Assembly: GCA_002707155.1 (NCBI GenBank)
Contig: PAME01000024.1
Span: forward strand, 58,753-122,752
Reading direction: 5' to 3'
Length of the DNA stretch: 64,000 nt
Origin: Crocinitomicaceae bacterium
GTDB taxonomy: Bacteria > Bacteroidota > Bacteroidia > Flavobacteriales_G > Salibacteraceae
Shown: piece after piece, positions 19,127-29,339 of the stretch
Layout: each line of letters begins with the position of its first letter
How positions within the stretch are numbered: position 1 is the stretch's first letter
Notes under the pieces: generated by a model
What the model saw: the letters and a program-made list of their open reading frames with translations, nothing else
Database searches by the model: none
Told to the model about the DNA's origin: nothing
Position numbers and translations under genes: made by a program

Positions 19127-19846
19127 ATGTGTAAACTAAGTGTGAATGTAAATAAAATTGCGACCATCAGAAATGCACGTGGCGGCAATATTCCTAATTT
19201 GATTGAGGCTGTGAAATCGATTGAAAAATATGGCTCTGAGGGTGTTACAATTCATCCTAGACCAGATGAACGTCATATTCGATATGATGATGCTCGTGAA
19301 ATCAACAAAATATACACTACAGAATTTAACATTGAGGGTTACCCAAACAAGCAATTTTTGGATTTGGTGGTTGAATTGAAACCTACCCAAGTGACTTTGG
19401 TTCCAGATGGACCTGATGTTTTAACTTCAAATGCAGGATGGGATACTGTGGCTCATAAAACAATGCTAACCGACATTGTTGGGGGATTGAAAGAAAAAGG
19501 AATGCGAACTTCTATATTTATTGATCCAGAAGAAAAGTACTTTTCTCCAGCAAAAGAAATAGGAGCCGATCGAGTAGAATTATACACAGAGGCTTATGCT
19601 TCTGGCTTTCACACAAATAAACAAGAAGCTATTAAACCTTACCATGAAGTGGCCCTAGTCTGCAACGAGCTAGGGCTTGGAATAAACGCTGGTCATGATT
19701 TAGACTTAAAAAACCTGCGCTATTTCTTTTTAAACATACCAGAATTGATGGAAGTTTCTATAGGGCATGCGTTGATTAGCGATGCGCTTTATTTTGGCTT
19801 GGAAAATGTCGTGAACATGTATAAAAAACAACTACAGCCTTTATGA
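19127..19846 (+). CDS. pdxJ: Pyridoxine 5'-phosphate synthase
   Basis: Condenses 3-amino-2-oxopropyl phosphate with 1-deoxyxylulose 5-phosphate in vitamin B6 synthesis. Family motifs: LSVNVNKIATIRNARG at the N-terminus, GVTIHPRPDERHIR and GINAGHDLDL. The start at ATG 19127 (MCKLSVNVNK, 239 residues) gives the usual PdxJ N-terminus; the longer frame from 19055 adds a hydrophobic tail and runs across the promoter. It overlaps the next gene by four bases, so translation is likely coupled to the hydrolase. Confidence 0.95.
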   Translation: MCKLSVNVNKIATIRNARGGNIPNLIEAVKSIEKYGSEGVTIHPRPDERHIRYDDAREINKIYTTEFNIEGYPNKQFLDLVVELKPTQVTLVPDGPDVLTSNAGWDTVAHKTMLTDIVGGLKEKGMRTSIFIDPEEKYFSPAKEIGADRVELYTEAYASGFHTNKQEAIKPYHEVALVCNELGLGINAGHDLDLKNLRYFFLNIPELMEVSIGHALISDALYFGLENVVNMYKKQLQPL

Positions 19847-20604
19847 AATTGAACTTCAAGCGTTTTGGGGATGGAGAACCACTTTTAATTCTTCACGGTT
19901 TAATGGGCATGCTCGATAACTGGCAGGGGCCGGCCAAAGCTTATAGTGAACATTTCGATACTATAATAGTTGATGCTCGAAATCACGGCCATTCTGAACA
20001 CTCACCAGAGTTTAATTATCAAGCAATGATGGATGATGTTGCTGAGTTGTGTGATGATTTGTTTTTAGATCAAGTAAATATTTTGGGCCATTCAATGGGA
20101 GGGAAGACTGCTATGAAGTTTGCTCAACATTATCCAGAAATGATAGATAAGCTAATAATCGCAGATATAGCGCCAAAAGCATATTCGGTGCATCATCAGC
20201 AAATTCTTGCAGGATTAAATTCCCTCGACTTTTCTAAACTAAAAAGTAGAGGAGAGGTTGATAAAAGTTTGAAACCTTATATTCCAGAAGTAGGAGTGAG
20301 GCAGTTTTTAATGAAAAGCATGTATTGGCGTGAAAAAGGCAAGCTTGGACTGCGTTTTAATTTAAGCGCAATAGCTGAAAATATTGAGTTAATAGGAGAA
20401 GCGACATTAGACGCGCAATATGCAGGAGAAACCTTGTTTATTAGGGGTGCAAATTCTAATTATATATCCAACCAAGATTTTGAAGATATTAAAGTGGCAT
20501 TCCCTAATGCAACTTTAGAGACCATAATGGATGCAGGGCATTGGTTGCATGCTGAAAAACCAGAAGAGTTTCTAGAAAAGACACTGGAGTTTCTTAAATC
20601 TTAA
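19843..20604 (+). CDS. Alpha/beta hydrolase (YbfF-like esterase)
   Basis: A 253-residue alpha/beta-hydrolase. The nucleophile elbow GHSMGG is near residue 83, an oxyanion HG motif (LHGLMG) is near 19, and the C-terminal GHWLH provides the catalytic His. Closest in style to small cytosolic esterases of the YbfF type. It overlaps pdxJ by four bases (same operon) and its stop overlaps that of the convergent NHL-type gene. The natural substrate is unknown. Confidence 0.85.
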   Translation: MKLNFKRFGDGEPLLILHGLMGMLDNWQGPAKAYSEHFDTIIVDARNHGHSEHSPEFNYQAMMDDVAELCDDLFLDQVNILGHSMGGKTAMKFAQHYPEMIDKLIIADIAPKAYSVHHQQILAGLNSLDFSKLKSRGEVDKSLKPYIPEVGVRQFLMKSMYWREKGKLGLRFNLSAIAENIELIGEATLDAQYAGETLFIRGANSNYISNQDFEDIKVAFPNATLETIMDAGHWLHAEKPEEFLEKTLEFLKS

Positions 20605-21833
20605 TCAAAGTCTGTTGTGAGTTTAAATCTTAAAACTCTACTGTTACCTTGGTCTGCGACATAAAGTATTTTGTCGTAATAGGCTACACTTGTTGGGTTA
20701 TTGAATTGTGTTAAACCAATTCCTGTACCTCCAAATGAAGCAGTAATTTGCTTTTTGCTGGTTGAAAAAGGTGGAGGGTTCACTCCTTCATATCCTTCGG
20801 CATTAAATTGGAACAAGGAATCGCTTCCAGCATCAATTACAAAAATATAGTTGGTTCTATCTCCCGCAACAGTCACGCCCATTGGCTTTTTGAATTTATT
20901 GGCCTCATATAAGAAACCATCAGCTTTAGAGGTGTCACTATTTGGAAATTGTTTTTGAAGATATTGGACGCCATCTTGGTCTTCTCGGTATTCAATGTAA
21001 CGAACTCTTAGTGAATACTCAGGGTCAGGATCAATGCTTGTGAAAATAAAGCTTCTACTTGAACTTATGTCTGGAGCTTGTGGAGGTTGAACTAAGGAAG
21101 CTAAACTTTGCGGGAATGTCCAGAAACAACTGTTTGTTCCATTAGCAGTCGTAATTGATAATGGAGAAATAAATTTATCAGGTTCGCCAGTTTCAAGATC
21201 AGGTCTAACTTGAAGCACAGCATCATCATTATCACTTCCCTGACAATTAAACTTATTTGTTGGCTTATTTGGTCCTTGTTTGGCGATGTAATAAGTGTTG
21301 TCTCCAAGGCAAGTAACTCCGGTAAACGTTATTTCTTCATCGGACTTTGTCGCTGAATTTTCCTTACCATAAAGTGGATAAATAATTGCTGGCTTATAAG
21401 AAGCAAATCGGAGACCGTATAAAACCCCATTCTTTTGGTTGATACGGTAAACACAGGCTAAGTTAACAGGGGTTCCACCAAAAATAGTATCATACCTGCC
21501 TATTGCTAAAATATCAAATGCTCTATCCATCGCAATACTATATAAACCAGGAATTTCAATGCGGCCTAATTCTTTTCCCGAAACATCAAACGAAATAATT
21601 TCACTAGTACCTTGATCAACCACATAGATAAGTTCGTCAAAACCAGCAAGCACCTGACTTGGCCTTACAAATTGATCCAATACAGGTTGTATAGGCACAT
21701 AAGCAATGTCTCTATCTTGATAAACAGGTTTATCAATAAAGTCAAGATCGGTTTTTTTACCAAAAATACCAACGCAACTACTTATGATTACTGTAACTAA
21801 AACAATCGATATGAAACTAAAAGCATTATTCAT
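20601..21833 (-). CDS. NHL/six-bladed beta-propeller lipoprotein
   Basis: A 410-residue lipoprotein: signal peptide with lipobox IISSC, lipidated Cys at about residue 20. The body has repeated blades of the NHL type, such as YVVDQGTSEIISFD, FVIDAGSDSLFQFN and YVADQGNSRVLRF, predicting a beta-propeller. It is the last gene of the surface cluster and overlaps the PorV-like gene by eight bases, so translation is coupled. It probably acts on the periplasmic or cell-surface side in protein or glycan binding. No catalytic motif is visible. Confidence 0.78.
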   Translation of the reverse strand: MNNAFSFISIVLVTVIISSCVGIFGKKTDLDFIDKPVYQDRDIAYVPIQPVLDQFVRPSQVLAGFDELIYVVDQGTSEIISFDVSGKELGRIEIPGLYSIAMDRAFDILAIGRYDTIFGGTPVNLACVYRINQKNGVLYGLRFASYKPAIIYPLYGKENSATKSDEEITFTGVTCLGDNTYYIAKQGPNKPTNKFNCQGSDNDDAVLQVRPDLETGEPDKFISPLSITTANGTNSCFWTFPQSLASLVQPPQAPDISSSRSFIFTSIDPDPEYSLRVRYIEYREDQDGVQYLQKQFPNSDTSKADGFLYEANKFKKPMGVTVAGDRTNYIFVIDAGSDSLFQFNAEGYEGVNPPPFSTSKKQITASFGGTGIGLTQFNNPTSVAYYDKILYVADQGNSRVLRFKLTTDFD

Positions 21834-22851
21834 TTTCTATTGATCTTTCTTCCATTTTGTAAAATCGAAAATTAATTCCGAGCGAATGTTGCAATCCCAT
21901 AAATGAGGTAGGAAGGAATGCATAGTTGAAATTGACGGGATGATTTTTTACAATAACCTTCATACCTAACCCAAGGGTCGGAATGCGCTGATTTTTACGA
22001 CCTAGAATAATCCCTAATCTTCCATATAGTAATTCTTTATAACTATACTCACCACCGATTCTAATATTCTCACTGTTATCATTTGGGTGATTAAGCTGCA
22101 CAACGGTCATGATTTTATGATCGTTCTTATCTAGCGGAACTGCACTAATTCCAATTTTAAATTCTGTAGGAATTGAAAATTTTTCTGGAGTCGGTGTTGG
22201 GTTATTATTAAATTTTAATTCTTGATGATCTCCATTTAGAGCAGAATTACCACCAAAATTACTAACCCCAACAGCAAAACTCAATTCCTTAACATCGGTA
22301 TTATAAATGAACCCAAGATCAACACCAACAGTATGGTTTTGATATTGAGCAAGCTGCTCATTAATGTATTTCAGTTTAATTCCAAATGCAAATTGATCTG
22401 ACAATTCCAATGCATAACCTAGCCCCACCGCAGTATTTGCAGCATAGAAAAACTCTCCGGTACCTTTTGGTTGAAATTCAGTCCTCACTTCTTGCTTTCC
22501 CGATGAAAGGCTATTGACCGTTAGTGAAAATGTTGAATTTTTATCTTTAAAAGGTAAAACTGCGGCAAGAAATGATTGATTAATTCCAGACCCAACGAAG
22601 TAATTAGATATTCCCAATGAAAAAGATTCTAAACTAGAAGTGTTCGCAACGTTTGTAAATGCAGTTGAGGCATCTCCTTTTAAAGTAAGATTAGCAGACC
22701 CCATACCTAATGATCGAGCACTTCCATCGTTTTTTAAAAAGGTTAGAGATGAACTGCCTGTTCTTTGCCCACCCAAATTTGGTAACAACTGAGCCATTGC
22801 GCTCACAGAGCACAATATGAAAAGGGCAATATTTAATGCTCTTTTTCTCAT
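21826..22851 (-). CDS. PorV/PorQ family outer membrane protein
   Basis: A 341-residue outer-membrane protein of the PorV/PorQ (UPF0164-like) family: signal peptide ending SAMAQ, then LKNDGSARSLGMGSANLTL, the typical N-terminal motif, and a 14-strand type barrel. PorV shuttles T9SS cargo to the attachment complex, and related proteins help surface assembly. Its ATG shares one base with the TAA of the upstream TonB receptor, showing tight coupling. It may be dedicated to the secreted proteins encoded just upstream. Confidence 0.82.
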   Translation of the reverse strand: MRKRALNIALFILCSVSAMAQLLPNLGGQRTGSSSLTFLKNDGSARSLGMGSANLTLKGDASTAFTNVANTSSLESFSLGISNYFVGSGINQSFLAAVLPFKDKNSTFSLTVNSLSSGKQEVRTEFQPKGTGEFFYAANTAVGLGYALELSDQFAFGIKLKYINEQLAQYQNHTVGVDLGFIYNTDVKELSFAVGVSNFGGNSALNGDHQELKFNNNPTPTPEKFSIPTEFKIGISAVPLDKNDHKIMTVVQLNHPNDNSENIRIGGEYSYKELLYGRLGIILGRKNQRIPTLGLGMKVIVKNHPVNFNYAFLPTSFMGLQHSLGINFRFYKMEERSIENE

Positions 22852-25718
22852 TAGAATCTAAATGCTAAACCGTATAAAACTTGTGTTGGGGGTTTCCAAC
22901 GCGCAGGGTTATTTGGAGGGGTTCCACTTACTTGCGGATCAATATATTTTGGGTCTCTCCAAGTTTCAGGAACGTCATCGCCGTCTTTATAGGCATCTCC
23001 AGTAACCGGATTTACAATTTGCGCGTTTAGATTATTAAATAAGTTTCTTACTTCGAAACTCATAGATAAGGCGTGGTTTTTATCTTTTCCTAATGCAAAG
23101 TCTTTAGTAATTTTTAAATCGGTCCAGAACCATGCTTTCGCCAATTCTGAGTTTGGTTTATTGTTTACAGATTGATACAATGGTCTTCCGAAATCATTTG
23201 AGCCACCCAATTCTACCGGTGTATACCTGAAACCAGACTTGTAATTCATTCCAACAAAAATTCGAATACGGTGAAACGCTTTTGGGATATTCATGGTGGT
23301 ATCAGAATAGAAAATAACTCCAGATTTTAAATCCCACGGCCTGTCCCAAGTTAGTGGTTGTTCTTTGGTGTTATCTACAAAGCCTTGTTCTATTATTTGT
23401 AGTTCACTTTCACGTGCAGTATTTGATTTTCCTCTAGCCGCTTGAAAAGATCCGTTAAAGAAAATTCGGAAATACTTCGCGATTCTTTGTGTAACGCCCA
23501 ATTCGACTCCAACTATTCTGGCATAGTCTTGATTATAATAAACTTTTCGATCTACCAACTTCCCAGTCTGGTCGGTAATTGAGGCGTTACCAGAAACAAT
23601 ATAATCGTATTTATCATTGTTATAAGCAGCAACTGTAACGCCTAAATCCTTGGTTATTTGCGATTTAACTCCAATTTCATAACTCACAGTGCTTTCAGGC
23701 TTTATAACTGGATTCCCAATGGTAGCTAACGGTGACCGGTCAAGATAATCGGGGTCTAAACCAGCATAAATAAACCTTGGATGCGGCATTTGCATGGCAT
23801 GACCATAGTTGAAATAAAGTACATTATTATCGGTAACAGGAAACGATACATTGATTTTTGGAAGCAACCTGAATTGATATTGTTTGCCAAAAAGTTTCGT
23901 GTTTCTTTCTTCATATTCTGTCCTTGAGGACTCTTGAAGTGGGACATTAGGGTTGTTGACTGCTTCGTCCAATTGTTTGCCATATGCCCAATAATTAAAT
24001 CGCATACCTAAGGTTGCTGTTATTCCTTTATAACTGATTTTATCACTAACAAATAAGCCGCCCTCTGTTGGGTTTGCAAGCCAAATTTCACTCGAAGAAC
24101 CAACTGATATTGAAGGGGTGGAAAGAGTGTCGTTAATTTGAATTGGAGCACCCACCCATGGTCTAAAAACATCTGCCCATTGGTATTCTTTTTCTTTGTG
24201 TTCCCAGCCAAAAACGAATTCGTGGTGTTTGTTTTTAGGATAATAACTAAAGCGGACTTTTCCAGTATATTCTTGTACGTAATGATCGTGCCATCTTGGA
24301 GCTAAACCATTGTTGTTAATTAATCCGTTTCCAGGCAATATGTAAACAACAGGAGAATCGGGCTGGAATGTCTGTAACGGGTCTGTCACGATAGACTGAG
24401 CATCATAAATTTGATCAACAGTTGCTGAACGAAAAGGCCTTCCATTTGCATCAGAACGTAGGTTCGTAAAAAGACGACCTGCTGAAACTTTCACATTCCA
24501 GTTGTTATTGATATAATGCTGAAAATTTAATACCGTTAAATTTGATCGATGCGTATAAGTATTGGCGTTATCTGGAATTTCAGAAAAGTCGTATTGTAAA
24601 CCAGGACTCACAATCGCATCAAAACCGACTATTTGTAAACTTCTTGAATTTTGGTTTACAGCAATGCTATGTTGGTTGGTTAGGGTAAGTTTTGTGCCTG
24701 GCTTGAATTCGTAGCTTAACTTGATGGTATTTGAATACTTATTGTTCTGACGTGGTGCAAACAGCGAATCATTTTCTGGGAATAGGGAGCTGTGTAATTG
24801 GTCTGCCTGAACTCTGTAGTAATCATCGCTCAAAAACATATTAGCGCTGGTAAAGAATCTTAGTTTCTTTTTTGTAAATGGAATGGCTCCGCCCATTGCA
24901 AGGTCAACTATGTCAGTATTCCATGCTGTACCATCATTAATTCTACTTTGTAATATGGGATTATCAGGATTGCCCATTTTCCAATCACTAAGATTATCAC
25001 GTTGCCAGCTTCCTGCGATTTCAAACGTCTCGCCACCTTCTTTAATTTTTGTAGAGATAACGCCAGCAGCTCCACCTCCAAATTCAGCACCAGCTCCACC
25101 TGTAATTAAAGATACATCAGATACCGAAGAACTCTGAACCCCAACGCCAAATCCCGTTCCAGAAAGGGGGTCTTGTGCACTAATTCCATCAATGAGATAT
25201 TGTGTTTCATAGTTTCGGCCACCACGAATGTTTATACCATCTGGAGTTTGATTTACGCCAGCTTGCATGTTTATTATTTCCTGAACATTACGAACCGCCA
25301 TTTGCTCAATATCTTCAGAAGAAATATTTACTTCAGAAGCGGCATCTTCCAAGTTAATGAGGTTCTTTTCTCCAACAATAACAACCTCGTTCATTACTGT
25401 AGAACGCATGGCTAGGCTTGTGTTTAAAGTGCGAATTTCATTTGCTTTTAAAGTAATACCATTGAATACCTTATCCGTATAGCCGATGTAAGTGAATTTG
25501 ATAGAGTAATCACCAGGCTTTATATTTTTGATAATAAAGTTACCATCCAGATCGACCGAAGCACCGTTATAGGTTCCAACTATAAGCACTGTAGCTCCAA
25601 TAAGCGGCTCTTTAGTGGTTCCATCAACTAGTTTCCCTTTTAGTGTAGCTGTTTTCTGTGCAAATCCACCGATACACATTAGGCTAAAAAGGCTATATAG
25701 GATTAATTGTTTCATCAA
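22851..25718 (-). CDS. TonB-dependent receptor with carboxypeptidase-like N-domain
   Basis: A 955-residue outer-membrane receptor. Order: signal peptide (ending GGFAQ), a carboxypeptidase-D regulatory-like domain (about residues 22-108; GKLVDGTTKEPLIGATV), plug (about 125-235; GINIRGGRNYETQYLIDGIS), then barrel with LAFRF end. SusC-like layout but no SusD gene follows; the partner is instead a lipoprotein upstream and PorV-like and NHL proteins downstream. The substrate is unknown. One-base spacings on both sides place it within a compact operon. Confidence 0.9.
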   Translation of the reverse strand: MMKQLILYSLFSLMCIGGFAQKTATLKGKLVDGTTKEPLIGATVLIVGTYNGASVDLDGNFIIKNIKPGDYSIKFTYIGYTDKVFNGITLKANEIRTLNTSLAMRSTVMNEVVIVGEKNLINLEDAASEVNISSEDIEQMAVRNVQEIINMQAGVNQTPDGINIRGGRNYETQYLIDGISAQDPLSGTGFGVGVQSSSVSDVSLITGGAGAEFGGGAAGVISTKIKEGGETFEIAGSWQRDNLSDWKMGNPDNPILQSRINDGTAWNTDIVDLAMGGAIPFTKKKLRFFTSANMFLSDDYYRVQADQLHSSLFPENDSLFAPRQNNKYSNTIKLSYEFKPGTKLTLTNQHSIAVNQNSRSLQIVGFDAIVSPGLQYDFSEIPDNANTYTHRSNLTVLNFQHYINNNWNVKVSAGRLFTNLRSDANGRPFRSATVDQIYDAQSIVTDPLQTFQPDSPVVYILPGNGLINNNGLAPRWHDHYVQEYTGKVRFSYYPKNKHHEFVFGWEHKEKEYQWADVFRPWVGAPIQINDTLSTPSISVGSSSEIWLANPTEGGLFVSDKISYKGITATLGMRFNYWAYGKQLDEAVNNPNVPLQESSRTEYEERNTKLFGKQYQFRLLPKINVSFPVTDNNVLYFNYGHAMQMPHPRFIYAGLDPDYLDRSPLATIGNPVIKPESTVSYEIGVKSQITKDLGVTVAAYNNDKYDYIVSGNASITDQTGKLVDRKVYYNQDYARIVGVELGVTQRIAKYFRIFFNGSFQAARGKSNTARESELQIIEQGFVDNTKEQPLTWDRPWDLKSGVIFYSDTTMNIPKAFHRIRIFVGMNYKSGFRYTPVELGGSNDFGRPLYQSVNNKPNSELAKAWFWTDLKITKDFALGKDKNHALSMSFEVRNLFNNLNAQIVNPVTGDAYKDGDDVPETWRDPKYIDPQVSGTPPNNPARWKPPTQVLYGLAFRF

Positions 25719-25719
25719 A

Positions 25720-27159
25720 TTACCAATTAAACTCTACATTTAAAACATGATGAAATAAGGAGTCAACCTTGGCGTAATCCGAATTCATATCGGCCATACT
25801 AGCTGCTACATATACTTGAAAAGTGTTTCCGGTACCTTCGTTTACTTTTTTAATACCTAAAGTGTTTGGACCAACATAAGCTGGTGTTTTGGACGAAAAT
25901 TGACCTTCGTAAATTGAAATAACATCGGTTGTCTTTTTAAAAGGAGAGGTGGTTTCTGGGAATTTATTTGTTCCAAGATTAGGATATCCGTTTTCTTGTG
26001 AAACTAACGCATCAGGCAGCCGCTCCAGAAATAGTCCTTTTGAATTAACATCGATACTTTCAATGTTCAGTAAGGAGAGTAAATTTGATTGAGCATCCAG
26101 TGGGTTGTCGAAATAGCCAACAATAAAAGCTTTGCCACCTTTAGCAATAAACTCTTCGATTGATTCTGCGGCGGCTTCAAGTATTAAACTTGTCTTTTTT
26201 GTGTTATCGTTAAGGTAGGTAGTCTTATCTGAATAGATGAAAAGCTTTTCATACTGCAAAGCCATTATCGTAAAGGTGGGATTCCAGAAAGTAGGTTGGC
26301 CCGCACCATCGTCTATCGTATAATCTATATAATCAAACGTTGAATAAATATTACTTATTCTTTGTTTGTAAAAGTCATTTCGATCTCTATCTCCACCAAT
26401 AACCAATAAGTCAGAGTTTTTTCCTTTAAAAAACAACCCAGAAAGTGTATCCAATTCACTGTAACTCTGTGATAGATCATAAGAACGAATATATATTGAG
26501 TTGGTGTCGTACATTTTAAGTCCAGTAAGTGTTCCAATTTCCTCCGAAGCACTTAAATAAACATTGGCATTGGTAATCCCTTTTGATGAAGGATCTGAAG
26601 GAGTTAGAGACACATTGTTTACCTTTTTGGGTAAATCAAACCATTCCCCATCATTAAGTTTTATTTGAAACCCCTTTAAATTATCGATTCCATCAGGGTC
26701 GTCTGCGTCCCAAAACAAAGTGGCAACAAGCAACGCAGTATCACTTGTTGTAAGGGTTTTGTTTAAGGTGATGTTTGGAGGGGTGTTTTTTATTGGAACA
26801 GTGAGAGTAGCTGGAGTAAGATCTTTTAGTCCAATATTATCTACAGATCGAACCCAAAATTCTATATCGTTCGTTTCTTGGCCTTCTTCTATGATGAAAA
26901 CAAATGTGCTATCTGTTTTCGTGGTGTAATGCCAAGTGATTTGGTCTTGAGAAAATTCATAACCTTTTACAAACCCATCGATATCAGTTCCAAACCAAGC
27001 TAGGCGCACAGTAGACTTTAATCGTTGTTCTCCAGAAAGATTTATTTCCTTAGGAACAATTATAGTTTCTGGTGCTTGATTTCCATCTTTCTCTCCTTTA
27101 TTGCAGCCAACAAAAACAGAAAAACTTAAAACTGAAAATATGAAAAGAAGGTTTCTCAC
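25720..27159 (-). CDS. Surface-type lipoprotein with fibronectin-like region
   Basis: A lipoprotein of about 479 residues. I start it at GTG 27157-27159, which gives MRNLLFIFSVLSFSVFVGC, a clean lipoprotein signal. The upstream ATG at 27186 lies inside a terminator stem and adds nine poor residues. Residues about 45-240 look like fibronectin-type repeats (RLAWFGTDIDGFVKGYEFS, ATLFWDADDPDG). The C-terminal half (LVIGGDRDRNDFYKQRI onwards) has an alpha/beta look and is not recognised. One base separates it from the TonB receptor, so it is its likely partner on the cell surface. Confidence 0.72.
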   Translation of the reverse strand: MRNLLFIFSVLSFSVFVGCNKGEKDGNQAPETIIVPKEINLSGEQRLKSTVRLAWFGTDIDGFVKGYEFSQDQITWHYTTKTDSTFVFIIEEGQETNDIEFWVRSVDNIGLKDLTPATLTVPIKNTPPNITLNKTLTTSDTALLVATLFWDADDPDGIDNLKGFQIKLNDGEWFDLPKKVNNVSLTPSDPSSKGITNANVYLSASEEIGTLTGLKMYDTNSIYIRSYDLSQSYSELDTLSGLFFKGKNSDLLVIGGDRDRNDFYKQRISNIYSTFDYIDYTIDDGAGQPTFWNPTFTIMALQYEKLFIYSDKTTYLNDNTKKTSLILEAAAESIEEFIAKGGKAFIVGYFDNPLDAQSNLLSLLNIESIDVNSKGLFLERLPDALVSQENGYPNLGTNKFPETTSPFKKTTDVISIYEGQFSSKTPAYVGPNTLGIKKVNEGTGNTFQVYVAASMADMNSDYAKVDSLFHHVLNVEFNW

Positions 27160-27162
27160 AAT

Positions 27163-27197
27163 CAAAAAATAAACCCCAAGCTGCAAGAGCTTGGGGT
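27163..27197 (-). terminator. Intrinsic terminator inside the secreted-protein cluster
   Basis: Read leftward, perfect 10-bp stem ACCCCAAGCT/AGCTTGGGGT (27188-27197 with 27073-type partner at 27073+100, i.e. 27173-27182), loop of five, then a T-rich run at 27163-27172. It separates the T9SS proteins from the lipoprotein-receptor unit. Confidence 0.85.
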
Positions 27198-27204
27198 CAT
27201 TAGA

Positions 27205-29325
27205 TTAATGTTTTACAATCACTTTTTGACGTGCAACTGTTTCGCCATTTAAATTAGAAAGAGTCAGGATATACATACCATTTTCTAATTCAGAAACATT
27301 TAATGCATTATCGTTATCCTTAATTGAAGAAGTAATTACAGCTTTTCCACTTAAATCAATAATAGAAACTGAATATTCCTTTCCATCAGTATTTACAAAA
27401 ACAACATCATTCGATGGGTTAGGATAAATAGATAGTTCAGCATCATTTGAATAGGTTCTAACAGAAGTAATACCGACATTGATTCCTTTGAAATCGTCGT
27501 TATTTCTAGGTAATAACTTCATGTTACTAAAGCTGTAAGTCAATACTCCAATTACAGTATCCATAGAAACGCTATCGGTAACGATAATCTTCTCTACGTT
27601 AGCAGGGTAAGGGTTTTTTACTCTAAAACTAGAGTTAACAAAAGAAACTGCAGTTGAAGATTCAAATTCACGTCCGGTAAGAATTCGAGCTCCATTTGCA
27701 GGATCATTTTTATCGCGACCAACCAACCACTCTGCAAAACTTGCAGGGTCATCCGCATTGGTGTCAACTACATGCAGTTTTCCATTAGGATTGTATAATC
27801 CAATCAATACACTTTCGTATCGTTCATTTCCTTCAAAAGAATAAGAAACTAAACTGTCTGGAATTAAATAAAGTGGCTCAATTGCACCCGTTCCTGTTTT
27901 TGAAACATTGGTTACTGATAAAGCTGTCTTGCCAAAATCCTCAAGTACAGTTCCTGTTACAGTTAACTTTTCACCTCTAGCGAAGGTCGTTCCTGCATTT
28001 TGAAGCTCGATCCCCGACCATCCTGCAATTGCGTTTTCTTCTTGAATATGAATAATAGCTAAATCTCCTTCAGCACCAGAAGAAGTTACAACACCTGTTA
28101 CTGTAACTTCATTTCCTAAAAAGATCGAGTTTCCGTTCGGAAATGGAGTGTATTGAACGTCATATATGGTTAATCCATTGTCTCTTACTCTATAACCATA
28201 ACTTCCAGTTGTTGGATTCGAATTAGGTAGAGCAGTTGTATTCATTGAATCATCAGTAGCCGTTACATAATATCTTACAAAAGTTCCATTTGCTTGAGCT
28301 GGAATGGTCGCAGAATAACTGTCTCCAGTGCCCTTTGCCATAGCAACTTTTGTGAAGTTTAGGTCATTTATGTCTGTTCCTGTATTGTAGAATACTGATG
28401 CATCAGCTATAACGCCATCAAGGTCTCTAATATTAGCAGAAACAGTTACAGCTTGAGAAGAAGTAGGCGTTTGGAAATCGCGTTTTTTATTAGAAATTTT
28501 TGGAGCAGAAGGTCCATAAACATAATGTGAAGCATCAAAAGGATGTAATTCGTATCCTCTACCTGTTGCACCAGTACAGTTATTTTTACTGTGAATTATT
28601 ATTCCTGAAAGTGTCTTGAAATTATCACCAATAGTTGGGGTAGAAAAAGAACCTGGAAGATTAGTTACAGGGTGAGTATATGCTGGTAATCTTTGAGCAG
28701 TAAAGTGATCTCCAACATTTATTTGGTTTCCAGCTTTGTCTTGAACAGTAAAACTTACTCTGTTTCCCGAAAACGGATCTACGGAAACTACATCAACGTC
28801 ATTGAAAGTAACAAAAGTGCTTTCCCATTGCTCTCCAGTTGTAAGTATGTTGTTTTTAGAACCATCGTTAAAAGTTCCAACAGTTAGAACAGTATCAGAA
28901 ATGGCAATATTTCTTTTGTAAAGTGTAATTGCGTCATTGGATAGGTCTGGCTCTAGTTGAGTTTCTCCTTGGTACTGACTTAAAGTTCCTACTATTCTTA
29001 CAGAATCACCTTGTTTTAAGTTTCGAATATTTACGCTGTATTGAGCGTTTGGATCACCTTGCCTTAATCTAATAGATCCATATGGAGTGGGAAAGTTTGA
29101 CATTGTAACGTGTATATTATGGCTTTGAGAACCATATAAAGCGCCATCAACAAGGCAGATTCCTGATACGACTACTTTTTTTCCGTCGTAGCGAGATTCG
29201 TCATTGCAGTTGCCTAGGTTTGCTTGCGATACCCACTGAGCAGAGTCAATTGATAAAGTATCTAGCTGAGCTTTGGATGCTCCAAAGAATAGTAGACTGA
29301 TAGAAAAGAGTACAAAATGCTTCAT
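27205..29325 (-). CDS. T9SS secreted protein with OB-fold-like domains
   Basis: A 706-residue secreted protein. Signal peptide ends GASKAQ; OB-fold-like segments at about residues 45-130, 150-200 and 395-480 (for example KQGDSVRIVGTLSQYQG and FLGNEVTVTGVV); an Ig-like stretch near 270-375; and a C-terminal type A sorting domain with LSIYPNPSND and ENGMYILTL. OB folds of this kind occur in extracellular nucleases and nucleic-acid binders, but no nuclease site is visible here. It lies between another T9SS-type protein and a strong terminator. Confidence 0.78.
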   Translation of the reverse strand: MKHFVLFSISLLFFGASKAQLDTLSIDSAQWVSQANLGNCNDESRYDGKKVVVSGICLVDGALYGSQSHNIHVTMSNFPTPYGSIRLRQGDPNAQYSVNIRNLKQGDSVRIVGTLSQYQGETQLEPDLSNDAITLYKRNIAISDTVLTVGTFNDGSKNNILTTGEQWESTFVTFNDVDVVSVDPFSGNRVSFTVQDKAGNQINVGDHFTAQRLPAYTHPVTNLPGSFSTPTIGDNFKTLSGIIIHSKNNCTGATGRGYELHPFDASHYVYGPSAPKISNKKRDFQTPTSSQAVTVSANIRDLDGVIADASVFYNTGTDINDLNFTKVAMAKGTGDSYSATIPAQANGTFVRYYVTATDDSMNTTALPNSNPTTGSYGYRVRDNGLTIYDVQYTPFPNGNSIFLGNEVTVTGVVTSSGAEGDLAIIHIQEENAIAGWSGIELQNAGTTFARGEKLTVTGTVLEDFGKTALSVTNVSKTGTGAIEPLYLIPDSLVSYSFEGNERYESVLIGLYNPNGKLHVVDTNADDPASFAEWLVGRDKNDPANGARILTGREFESSTAVSFVNSSFRVKNPYPANVEKIIVTDSVSMDTVIGVLTYSFSNMKLLPRNNDDFKGINVGITSVRTYSNDAELSIYPNPSNDVVFVNTDGKEYSVSIIDLSGKAVITSSIKDNDNALNVSELENGMYILTLSNLNGETVARQKVIVKH

Positions 29326-29339
29326 AATTGTTGTTTTAG

